Below, piece by piece: positions 7,122 to 14,803 of a DNA stretch of 22,196 nucleotides. This DNA comes from JALCLA01 sp965653565 (GTDB taxonomy: Bacteria > Pseudomonadota > Gammaproteobacteria > Xanthomonadales > Xanthomonadaceae): assembly GCA_965653565.1 (NCBI GenBank), contig CBFHAI010000071.1, positions 1 to 22,196 of the forward strand. The letters run 5' to 3'. Every line of letters starts with the position of its first letter. The first letter of the stretch is position 1. A program made the position numbers and the translations under genes. The notes beneath the pieces were generated by a model that was not told the DNA's origin, did not search any database, and saw nothing but the letters and a program-made list of their open reading frames with translations.

Positions 7122-8378
7122 TCAGCGCGCGGCGCGGCCGAGCATCGCGTGCAGCAATACGTTGCAGCCGGCCTCGATCCATTCGGGCGTGGCGTCTTCG
7201 ATTTCGTTGTGGCTGATACCGTCGATGCAGGGCACGAACACCATCGAGGTGGGCGCCACCTGGGCGAGATAGCAGGCGTCGTGGCCGGCGCCCGACACCA
7301 TGTCGCGATGCGAGTAACCGAAGCGCTGCGCGGCGGCGCGCACCGAGGCCACGCAGTCTTCGTCGAAAGCGACCGGTTTGTAATAAAAGATCTGCTCGAG
7401 TTTCGTGATCTCGAGTTTGGTTTCCTCGGCGATGCGCGCGATGCCTTCACGCACTTCCTCGTCCATCTTCGCCAGCACTTCATCCTCCGGGTGGCGGATG
7501 TCGATGGTGAAGAAGACGCGGCCGGGGATCACGTTGCGTGAGTTCGGATGCACCTGCAGCATGCCGACGGTGGCGCAGGCGAACGGTGCATGCGCATGGC
7601 CGATGCGGTTCACCAGATCGATAACACGCGCAGCACCGACCAGCGCATCCTTGCGGCGCGGCATCGGCGTCGGCCCGGCATGCGATTCCTGGCCGGTAAA
7701 AACCACTTCGTACCAGCGCTGGCCCTGCGCGTGCGTCACCACGCCGATCGTCTTGCCTTCGGCTTCGAGAATGGGGCCTTGCTCGATATGCAACTCGAAC
7801 GCCGCATGGATCGGCTTGCCCATCGGCCGGTCGCCGGCGTAGCCGATGCGTGCGAGTTCCTCGCCCATGGTCTTGCCGTCGACATCGGCGCGCGACAGCC
7901 CGTAGTCGAGCGTGAAGACGCCGGCGAACACGCCCGACGACACCATCGCCGGTGCGAAGCGCGAGCCTTCCTCGTTGGTCCAGATCACCACTTCGATCGG
8001 CCGATCGGTTTCGATGCCGTGATCGTTGAGCGAGCGGATCACTTCGAGCCCGCCCAGCACGCCGTAGATGCCGTCGAACTTGCCGCCGGTGGGCTGCGAA
8101 TCGGCGTGCGAGCCGGTGATGACGGGCGTCAGCGAATCGTCAAGGCCGGCGCGCCGCGCGAACACATTGCCCATCTTGTCGACCGAAATCGTGCAGCCGG
8201 CTTCCTTCGCCCAGCGCACGAAAAGATCGCGGCCCTGCTTATCCAGATCGGTGAGCGCGAGCCGGCACACGCCGCCCTTGGGCGTGGCGCCGATCTGCGC
8301 CATTTCCATCAGCGAGTCCCACAGGCGCTTGCCGTTGATGGCGAGCGGCGCGGTGGTGGATTTCATTGCTGCGTTCAT
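7122..8378 (-). CDS. hydC: N-carbamoyl-beta-alanine amidohydrolase (M20 family)
   Basis: A 418-residue dinuclear metal amidohydrolase of the beta-ureidopropionase / N-carbamoyl-L-amino-acid hydrolase group. It would split N-carbamoyl-beta-alanine (or the isobutyrate analogue) into the beta-amino acid, CO2 and ammonia. Metal ligands can be read as His91 (GSHADSQ), Asp102 (GGKFDG), Glu136/Glu137 (TNEEGSRF), His197 (ELHIEQGP) and His390 (GISHNE). SHAGPTPM (232-239) and PNSRNVIPG (278-286) mark the dimerisation-domain substrate site. An M20 allantoate or hydantoin-acid specificity is possible on sequence alone, and the PreTA/dihydropyrimidinase context decides the call. Start ATG at 8378 with GGAGAA upstream. 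ATG at 8366 is an alternative. Confidence 0.92.
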   Translation of the reverse strand: MNAAMKSTTAPLAINGKRLWDSLMEMAQIGATPKGGVCRLALTDLDKQGRDLFVRWAKEAGCTISVDKMGNVFARRAGLDDSLTPVITGSHADSQPTGGKFDGIYGVLGGLEVIRSLNDHGIETDRPIEVVIWTNEEGSRFAPAMVSSGVFAGVFTLDYGLSRADVDGKTMGEELARIGYAGDRPMGKPIHAAFELHIEQGPILEAEGKTIGVVTHAQGQRWYEVVFTGQESHAGPTPMPRRKDALVGAARVIDLVNRIGHAHAPFACATVGMLQVHPNSRNVIPGRVFFTIDIRHPEDEVLAKMDEEVREGIARIAEETKLEITKLEQIFYYKPVAFDEDCVASVRAAAQRFGYSHRDMVSGAGHDACYLAQVAPTSMVFVPCIDGISHNEIEDATPEWIEAGCNVLLHAMLGRAAR

Positions 8379-8393
8379 CGGTTTTCTCCGCGA

Positions 8394-8660
8394 TCAAGCC
8401 GCATGCCGGGCAACGTTGGGACGACCCGCGAGCAGGCCGGCGACACTCAAATCTTCGTCGAGTGCGGGCCAATGGATGCCTTTGCCGCCTCCCAGCAATT
8501 CGATCTTCGATCGTTCCACCGCTGTCGCCTGCGCCAGCCGCGGAAACCAGGCCAACGGCACCGACAGCACGCGGCCGTCGTCGAAAGACACGACCAGTTC
8601 GGCGTCGGTACAACGCACGGCCTGCGCGCGCGGCTCAGGGGTGTTGGTCGAAGTAGTCAT
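8394..8660 (-). CDS. DUF2442 domain protein
   Basis: An 88-residue protein whose core (about 12-75) matches the DUF2442 pattern: AVRCTDAELVVSFDDGRVLSV, then PLAWFPRL, ERSKIELLGGGKGIHWPALDEDLSV. Its function is unknown to me. It overlaps the preceding DUF4160 gene by 26 bases and stops 15 bases before the amidohydrolase start, so translation of all three may be coupled. DUF4160/DUF2442 pairs recur in bacterial genomes and behave in distribution like small selfish or toxin-antitoxin-like modules. That role is inference. Confidence 0.85.
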   Translation of the reverse strand: MTTSTNTPEPRAQAVRCTDAELVVSFDDGRVLSVPLAWFPRLAQATAVERSKIELLGGGKGIHWPALDEDLSVAGLLAGRPNVARHAA

Positions 8661-8877
8661 GCCAAGCCTCCGCGAATTGCTTCTCGTGATCCCGCACCAA
8701 TTTCAAAACCCGCGCCAATTCGGTCGATGCGAACCCGATGCTGTCGGCCAGTTCCACCGGCCCGAGCCAGAACTTCGCCAGTGCCCGGTCGCGCTGCACA
8801 TGAATATGTACCGGCTCGCCTTCTTCATTGGAATAGAAGAAAAAACGATACGCGCCTTCTCTGAGAACGGTCGGCAC
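8635..8877 (-). CDS. DUF4160 domain protein
   Basis: An 80-residue protein matching DUF4160 throughout: MPTVLREGAYRFFFYSNEEG, then EPVHIHVQRDRALAKFWLGP (usual family form EPPHVHV) and a C-terminal helical part (52-80). The start codon is GTG at 8877. It begins 19 bases downstream of mmsA, in the same direction, and overlaps the DUF2442 gene by 26 bases. The HIHV segment is the strongest family mark. Biochemical function unknown. Pairing with DUF2442 suggests a two-gene module. Confidence 0.87.
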   Translation of the reverse strand: MPTVLREGAYRFFFYSNEEGEPVHIHVQRDRALAKFWLGPVELADSIGFASTELARVLKLVRDHEKQFAEAWHDYFDQHP

Positions 8878-8896
8878 GTGTCGCTGTTTCCGGACT

Positions 8897-10429
<1,533 letters not shown>

Positions 10430-10506
10430 GGTTGGACTCTCCCTCGTCTCGCGAGCATTGCACATCGCGGTACAACTGCCCTCGCGCAGCGCCGGCTGGC
10501 AAGGGT

Positions 10507-10522
10507 GCCGCCCGAAGGCGGC
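10507..10522. repeat. GC-rich 6-bp-stem hairpin
   Basis: GCCGCC-CGAA-GGCGGC forms a perfect 6-bp stem with a 4-base loop, about 78 bases upstream of the mmsA start. There is no T-run on either side, so it is not a standard intrinsic terminator. It may be a REP-like element or a leader structure. Confidence 0.4.
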
Positions 10523-10557
10523 GGAGGGGCGCTTCCACCGGGAAGCCGTCCGCATCC

Positions 10558-10573
10558 GGATCGATGACGATCC
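10558..10573. promoter_or_regulatory. Possible operator upstream of mmsA
   Basis: A perfect inverted repeat GGATCG-atga-CGATCC, with a dimensionally reasonable 10-bp centre-to-centre spacing for a dimeric regulator. No regulator gene is nearby to assign it to. Confidence 0.3.
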
Positions 10574-10574
10574 A

Positions 10575-10601
10575 CCTTCTCCCCGACCGCCGGCAAGAAG
10601 G
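10575..10601. repeat. CCTTCT/AGAAGG inverted repeat
   Basis: Perfect 6-bp arms around a 15-base GC-rich loop, resembling the dispersed intergenic hairpins common in Xanthomonadales. Only one copy in this window. Confidence 0.3.
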
Positions 10602-10722
10602 ACGCTGTGTCGCACGCGGGATGATTTCTACGCAGGTTTTGCGCGTGTGGCAAGTCTGCGTTCATGAAAGCCGCGGCGACGGCGCGTGAAGGCGCGCCGG
10701 GCCGCGGTCGATGGCGACGGTG

Positions 10723-13317
10723 TCAGGGCGCGGCGCCCTCGAAACCGCTGACGAAGATCGGCAGGTTCGACAGCACGAAGTCGAGTCCGGTGATGGCGGT
10801 GGCCGCCACGACGACGGGCGTGCCGATCGTCACATCGCAGTCGTCCGGACAGGGCGCCCCGCCCAGCGCTTCATCGCGATAGCGGCCGAAACTGGCCGTG
10901 GCCAGGTAATAGGTGCCGGGCGGCAGGCCCTGGTTGGTGATCCAGTTGCCGGCATCGTCGACATTGATGCTCGAGGTGACGAAATCGCCGGTGGCGTCGT
11001 AGATGCCGATGGTGAACTCGACCGCGCCAAGGCCGCTGTCGTCGACCGTGACGCGGCCGCTCAGCCGCGCGCCGGGCAGCAGGGCGAAATCGATATCGTC
11101 GACATCGTTGCCGGCCGAGACCGCGATCACCGTACCCGGATTGTCGTCGCACCAGTAACAGGTCTGGTTATCGAAGATTTCGTCGATGAAGCCCAGCCCG
11201 TTGCGGCTGCGCGCGTAGTAGTTGCCGGCCGGCAGTCCCGGACTGATCCAGTTTCCGGCGGCGTCGGCGCGCCCGATGGCGACGATCGCGCCCTGCGGAT
11301 CGAGCACGTAGCCGCTCGGCCGGCTGCCGACCAGGGCGCTGCCGGTGCCGGCGTCGGTGATGCGGCCACTGAGACGTCCGCCGCGCTGCAGCGCGAAGTC
11401 GATGTCGGTAACCGCACCGGCGGTCACTTGCACGGCGGTGAGGTCGGCCGGGTCGCAACCGAACACGCATTGCGCGTTGTCGTGGGCTTCGTCGATGTAG
11501 CCCGTGTCACTGTGCGCATAGACGTAGTAGCTGCCCACCGGCAGCGCGTCGCTCAGGTACGTGCCGTCGACTTGCGAGACGACCTGCACGCCGGACTGGG
11601 TGAGCACGGTTTCGAAAGTCACTTCGACATTGGCGAGCAATGCGGCGCTCTGTGCGTCGGTGGTGGTGCCGCCGATGCGGCCGCCCCGGGTGGCGACGAT
11701 GTCGATGTCCGTCACTTCGGCGCCGTCGGCCAGCGCGACGCTGTCGAGTTCTTCGTAGAAGCAATCGAACACACAGGGACGATCGGGCCAGGCGGTAGCG
11801 AGGTAGTCGCCTTCGGGATACACGATCACGATGTAGTCGCCGGGCTCCACATTGGTGAGTTGCCAGTCGCCATTGGCATCGGTGAAGCCGTTGTAGACGG
11901 TCGGCCCGTCGAGCACGAAGGCGTTGATATTGGCGTTGACCAGCGGCGCACCGAGCGCGGTGGTGACGCGACCGGCGAGACTGGCGGCGCGCGACAGCGA
12001 AATATCGATGCCGGTGAGCTGGTCGCCCGAGGCGGCGGCGATCGGCGTGCCGTCGAACACCTGGCATTGCGGCTGGCAATCGGTGGCACCGTAGGCATTG
12101 CGCAAATACGGGCCGCCCTGCGCCGAAACGTACACGTTCCCGGCGGTGAACGGGCTGGTGACGTAGCTGCCATCGGGCTCGGTGACGGCGCTGGCGACGA
12201 CCGCCGCGAATCCCGGGTCGTACACCAATACCTGGATGCCGACGAGCGGCAGGCCGGAGTTGGCGTCGTCGATGGTGCCCGCGATCGTGGCGCCCTCGTT
12301 GAGCGAGAAAAACAGGTTCGCGGTCTCGGTGCCAACTATCGTAATCGGCGTACCGTCGGCCAGTTCGCAGGCGCCGCAGGGAATATTGCTCCACAACTCG
12401 CCCAGCAGGTCGGGCGTCGGATGCACCATCGCATACCACTCGCCCGGCGGCAGGCCGTTGCTCGGCGCGAAGCTGCCGTTGGCATCGGCCTGCGCGAAGA
12501 ATTCCACGGTGCCGTCGGCGTTGCCGATGATCACGGGAATATTCGGTATCGGCATGTTGTCGGAGGCGCGCGTCACGATGCCGGCGATACGGCCGCCGGG
12601 CGCCAGGTCGAAATCGATTGCGGTCACCTGCGCGCCGGCGGCGAGCGTTATCGGCGTGCCGACCGGGCCGTCGCAGGTTGCCGCCGGACACGGCGCGTCG
12701 GGCCATTCTTCATCGATCAATCCGTTGCCGCCGACCACGCGCACGGTGTAGTCGCCGGCTGCCATGATCGAATCGAAAACGTAACTGCCGTCGGGCTGGC
12801 TGGATGCGAAATATTGCAACGGTGCGGTCATCGAGGTGGCCAACAGCCCGGCATTGGCGATCGGCGCGGCACCGGGGCCGAGCACCGTGCCTGCGATCGA
12901 TCCGCCGCGCAGCAGCGCGACATCGGCCAGCGTGGTGCTACCCGCGTTGATCGTGATCGGCGTGGCCTGTTCGGGATTGCAAGTGCCCTGCGGACACGGC
13001 AGATCGTTGTACATCTCGGGCACGAACTGCGGCGCGGAAATCACCAGGCGGTAGGTATCGGCCGGCAACATCAGACCCGAATCGTAGATGCCCGATGCGT
13101 TGCTGAGGAAAACCTGCAGCGGCGGCCCACCTTCGGTGGTGAACACCGCGACCGAGGCGCCGTCGATCGGCAACCCGCTGCCGGCTTCGGTGACGGCGCC
13201 GGTCACCCGTCCACAGCTGCCGCAGCCCTTGTCGATGCCTGCCGGAGCATCGGCATCCGCCGCGGCGACCATGCCGGGCAACAGCCCGACGACGAGCAGC
13301 AAGCCAAGCAGGCGCAT
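10723..13317 (-). CDS. Secreted eight-module protein with Cys loops and IFxxGFE tail
   Basis: An 864-residue exported protein. It has a signal peptide at 1-20 (MRLLGLLLVVGLLPGMVAAA), then Cys32 and Cys35, then eight tandem modules of about 100 residues (near 37, 137, 240, 341, 445, 545, 646 and 749). Each module looks like a carboxypeptidase-regulatory-like beta-sandwich: GG+IxGxV at the start, DGSY or GNW in the middle, LPxGxYYV, a Cys-x(2-4)-Cys loop, then GTPI-type strand and V(T)DIDFxL. Cys pairs are 108/113, 210/215, 314/317, 414/418, 515/519, 617/621, 720/723 and 823/827. The protein ends IFVSGFEGAAP. No catalytic domain or membrane anchor is seen. Its role is unknown. It lies between the aminotransferase and mmsA on the same strand, with no metabolic reason evident. 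Confidence 0.85.
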   Translation of the reverse strand: MRLLGLLLVVGLLPGMVAAADADAPAGIDKGCGSCGRVTGAVTEAGSGLPIDGASVAVFTTEGGPPLQVFLSNASGIYDSGLMLPADTYRLVISAPQFVPEMYNDLPCPQGTCNPEQATPITINAGSTTLADVALLRGGSIAGTVLGPGAAPIANAGLLATSMTAPLQYFASSQPDGSYVFDSIMAAGDYTVRVVGGNGLIDEEWPDAPCPAATCDGPVGTPITLAAGAQVTAIDFDLAPGGRIAGIVTRASDNMPIPNIPVIIGNADGTVEFFAQADANGSFAPSNGLPPGEWYAMVHPTPDLLGELWSNIPCGACELADGTPITIVGTETANLFFSLNEGATIAGTIDDANSGLPLVGIQVLVYDPGFAAVVASAVTEPDGSYVTSPFTAGNVYVSAQGGPYLRNAYGATDCQPQCQVFDGTPIAAASGDQLTGIDISLSRAASLAGRVTTALGAPLVNANINAFVLDGPTVYNGFTDANGDWQLTNVEPGDYIVIVYPEGDYLATAWPDRPCVFDCFYEELDSVALADGAEVTDIDIVATRGGRIGGTTTDAQSAALLANVEVTFETVLTQSGVQVVSQVDGTYLSDALPVGSYYVYAHSDTGYIDEAHDNAQCVFGCDPADLTAVQVTAGAVTDIDFALQRGGRLSGRITDAGTGSALVGSRPSGYVLDPQGAIVAIGRADAAGNWISPGLPAGNYYARSRNGLGFIDEIFDNQTCYWCDDNPGTVIAVSAGNDVDDIDFALLPGARLSGRVTVDDSGLGAVEFTIGIYDATGDFVTSSINVDDAGNWITNQGLPPGTYYLATASFGRYRDEALGGAPCPDDCDVTIGTPVVVAATAITGLDFVLSNLPIFVSGFEGAAP

Positions 13318-13325
13318 GGTTTTTC

Positions 13326-13390
13326 CCCGATAGCCTGCGGACGAGGCCGGTTCGCCACAGTAGCGGGCTTGGCCCGCGAAGGCTATCGGG
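13326..13390. promoter_or_regulatory. Nested inverted repeat between aminotransferase and secreted protein
   Basis: A perfect 10-bp outer inverted repeat, CCCGATAGCC (13326-13335) and GGCTATCGGG (13381-13390), encloses a second hairpin, GCGGGC-TTG-GCCCGC (13363-13377). On the minus-strand transcript the structure begins 18 bases after the aminotransferase stop. Its distal arm runs into the GGGGAAAA ribosome binding site of the 864-residue protein gene. It could act as a terminator-like element for the first gene or as a translational lid for the second. No T-run follows. Confidence 0.5.
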
Positions 13391-13408
13391 ATGTGACGAA
13401 AGCGCCGA

Positions 13409-14767
13409 TCAGGCGACGGCCCGGATCGACTCGCGCAGTCCCGCGATCAGCCGGTCGATTTCGCCATCGGTGCTGATCACCGGCGGGGCGATCGCGATGG
13501 TGTCGCCGGTGAAACGCACCAGCAGGCCGCGGGTCAGGGCATCCTCGAACAATCGGATCGCGCGCAAGCCCGGCTTGCCGGCGATCGGGGCCAGTTCCAC
13601 CGCCGCCGCCGCCGAGAAATTGCGCACATCGATGACATTGGGTTCGCCGCGCAGCGAGTGCATGCCGGCCTCGAGTCTGCGGCCCAATTGCGCAAAACGT
13701 GCCGGAATATTTTCGCTTTCGAGGATATCGAGGGTGGCATGCGCCGCTGCCACGGCGAGCGGATGTGCCGAATAGGTGTAGCCGTGGAACAGCTCGACCG
13801 CGTATTCCGGGCCCTGCATGAAGGTGTCGTAGATGTCCTGCCGCGCGATGACGCCGCCCATCGGCACGGTGCCGTTGTTGACGCCCTTGGCGAACGTGAT
13901 CAGGTCCGGCGTCACGCCGAACGCCTGCGCGCCGAACCATTCGCCCATGCGGCCGAAACCGGTGATCACTTCGTCGAAGATCAGCAGGATGCCGTGTTTG
14001 GTGCAGATCTCGCGCAGTTTCTGCAGATAGTTCTGCGGCGGGATGATGACGCCGACCGAGCCTTGCATCGGCTCGACGATCACCGCGGCGATGGTCGAGG
14101 CATCGTGCAGTGCGACCAGGCGTTCGAGTTCGTCGGCCAGGTGCGCGCCCCATGCCGGCTGACCCTTGGAAAAGGCCATTTCGGCGAGATTGTGCGTATG
14201 CGGCAGATGGTCGACGCCGGGGATCATCATCGGCGCGAACATCTTGCGGTTGGCCACCATGCCGCCGACCGAAATGCCGCCCATGCCGACGCCGTGATAG
14301 CCGCGCTCGCGGCCGATGAAACGCACCCGCGAGGCCTCACCGCGCAGGCGGTGATAGCCGACCGCGATCTTCAGCGCGGTGTCGACCGATTCGGATCCCG
14401 AACTGGTGAAGAACACCCGATTCAGACCGTCCGGCGCGTGCTGCGCGATGCGCTCGGCGAGGCGGAACGATTCGGGGCTGGCGACCTGGAAGGCCGGGAT
14501 GTAATCGGCCACGTCGAGTTGCCGCTTGACCGCGTCCTTGATGCGTTCGTCGCCGTGTCCGAGCCCGCTGCACCACAGCCCCGACAGGCCGTCGAACAAT
14601 TTCTGCCCGGTGCTGGTCGTGTAATACGCGCCCTGCGCCCCCACCAGCAAGCGATCCAGCGGCCGCTTGGCCTTGAAATAGCGGTTGTGGGTGAACGGCA
14701 TCCAGTACGGATCGAGATTCATCGTCTCGACCGAAGCGGCGTGGGGAGCGGCGGCGTGGTCGGTCAT
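13409..14767 (-). CDS. Beta-alanine (omega-amino acid):pyruvate aminotransferase
   Basis: A 452-residue class III PLP-dependent aminotransferase. It would move the amino group of beta-alanine or beta-aminoisobutyrate to pyruvate, giving malonate or methylmalonate semialdehyde for MmsA. Typical omega-transaminase marks are YWMPFTHNRYFK (21-32), SSGSESVDTALK (122-133), YHGVG (157-161), IVEPMQGSVGV (230-240), IFDEVITGFGR (263-273, with Asp265 for the PLP ring nitrogen), FAKGVNNGTVPMGGV (292-306, with Lys294 as the Schiff-base lysine) and HGYTYSAHP (328-336). The start at 14767 has AGGA 5 bases upstream. The residue-16 methionine is an alternative. It is the first gene of the catabolic run, directly downstream of a 21-bp palindrome. 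Confidence 0.92.
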   Translation of the reverse strand: MTDHAAAPHAASVETMNLDPYWMPFTHNRYFKAKRPLDRLLVGAQGAYYTTSTGQKLFDGLSGLWCSGLGHGDERIKDAVKRQLDVADYIPAFQVASPESFRLAERIAQHAPDGLNRVFFTSSGSESVDTALKIAVGYHRLRGEASRVRFIGRERGYHGVGMGGISVGGMVANRKMFAPMMIPGVDHLPHTHNLAEMAFSKGQPAWGAHLADELERLVALHDASTIAAVIVEPMQGSVGVIIPPQNYLQKLREICTKHGILLIFDEVITGFGRMGEWFGAQAFGVTPDLITFAKGVNNGTVPMGGVIARQDIYDTFMQGPEYAVELFHGYTYSAHPLAVAAAHATLDILESENIPARFAQLGRRLEAGMHSLRGEPNVIDVRNFSAAAAVELAPIAGKPGLRAIRLFEDALTRGLLVRFTGDTIAIAPPVISTDGEIDRLIAGLRESIRAVA

Positions 14768-14781
14768 CGGGGTCCTGCGCT

Positions 14782-14802
14782 GATCATGTTCGGAAGATGA
14801 TC
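14782..14802. promoter_or_regulatory. 21-bp palindrome upstream of the aminotransferase
   Basis: The sequence reads GATCAT-g-TTC-g-GAA-g-ATGATC. Nine of ten symmetric positions pair around the central G at 14792. It fills the 36-bp gap between the kinase stop and the aminotransferase start, immediately upstream of the AGGA ribosome binding site. Size and symmetry suit a dimeric repressor operator over the start of the catabolic transcript, but the regulator is not encoded here. Confidence 0.45.
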
Positions 14803-14803
14803 G

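Larger units (their letters stand above)
10430..10722. other. 293-bp gap upstream of mmsA with three hairpins
   Basis: No coding sequence is supported between mmsA and the large secreted protein. The gap contains three inverted repeats: 10507-10522, 10558-10573 and 10575-10601. It probably holds the mmsA promoter and leader and possibly the 3' end structure of the secreted-protein transcript. No clear -35/-10 pair was recognised. Confidence 0.5.

Noticed and set aside
10430..10722. A riboswitch upstream of mmsA
   Set aside because: The hairpins are present, but no conserved riboswitch core that I can recognise is visible.
10711..13476. A 921-codon open frame on the plus strand, antisense to the secreted protein
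   Set aside because: Low-complexity, Arg/Asp/Gly-rich translation without signal peptide or domains. The minus-strand frame has a signal peptide, eight repeats and a clean stop. Long antisense frames are expected at this GC content.
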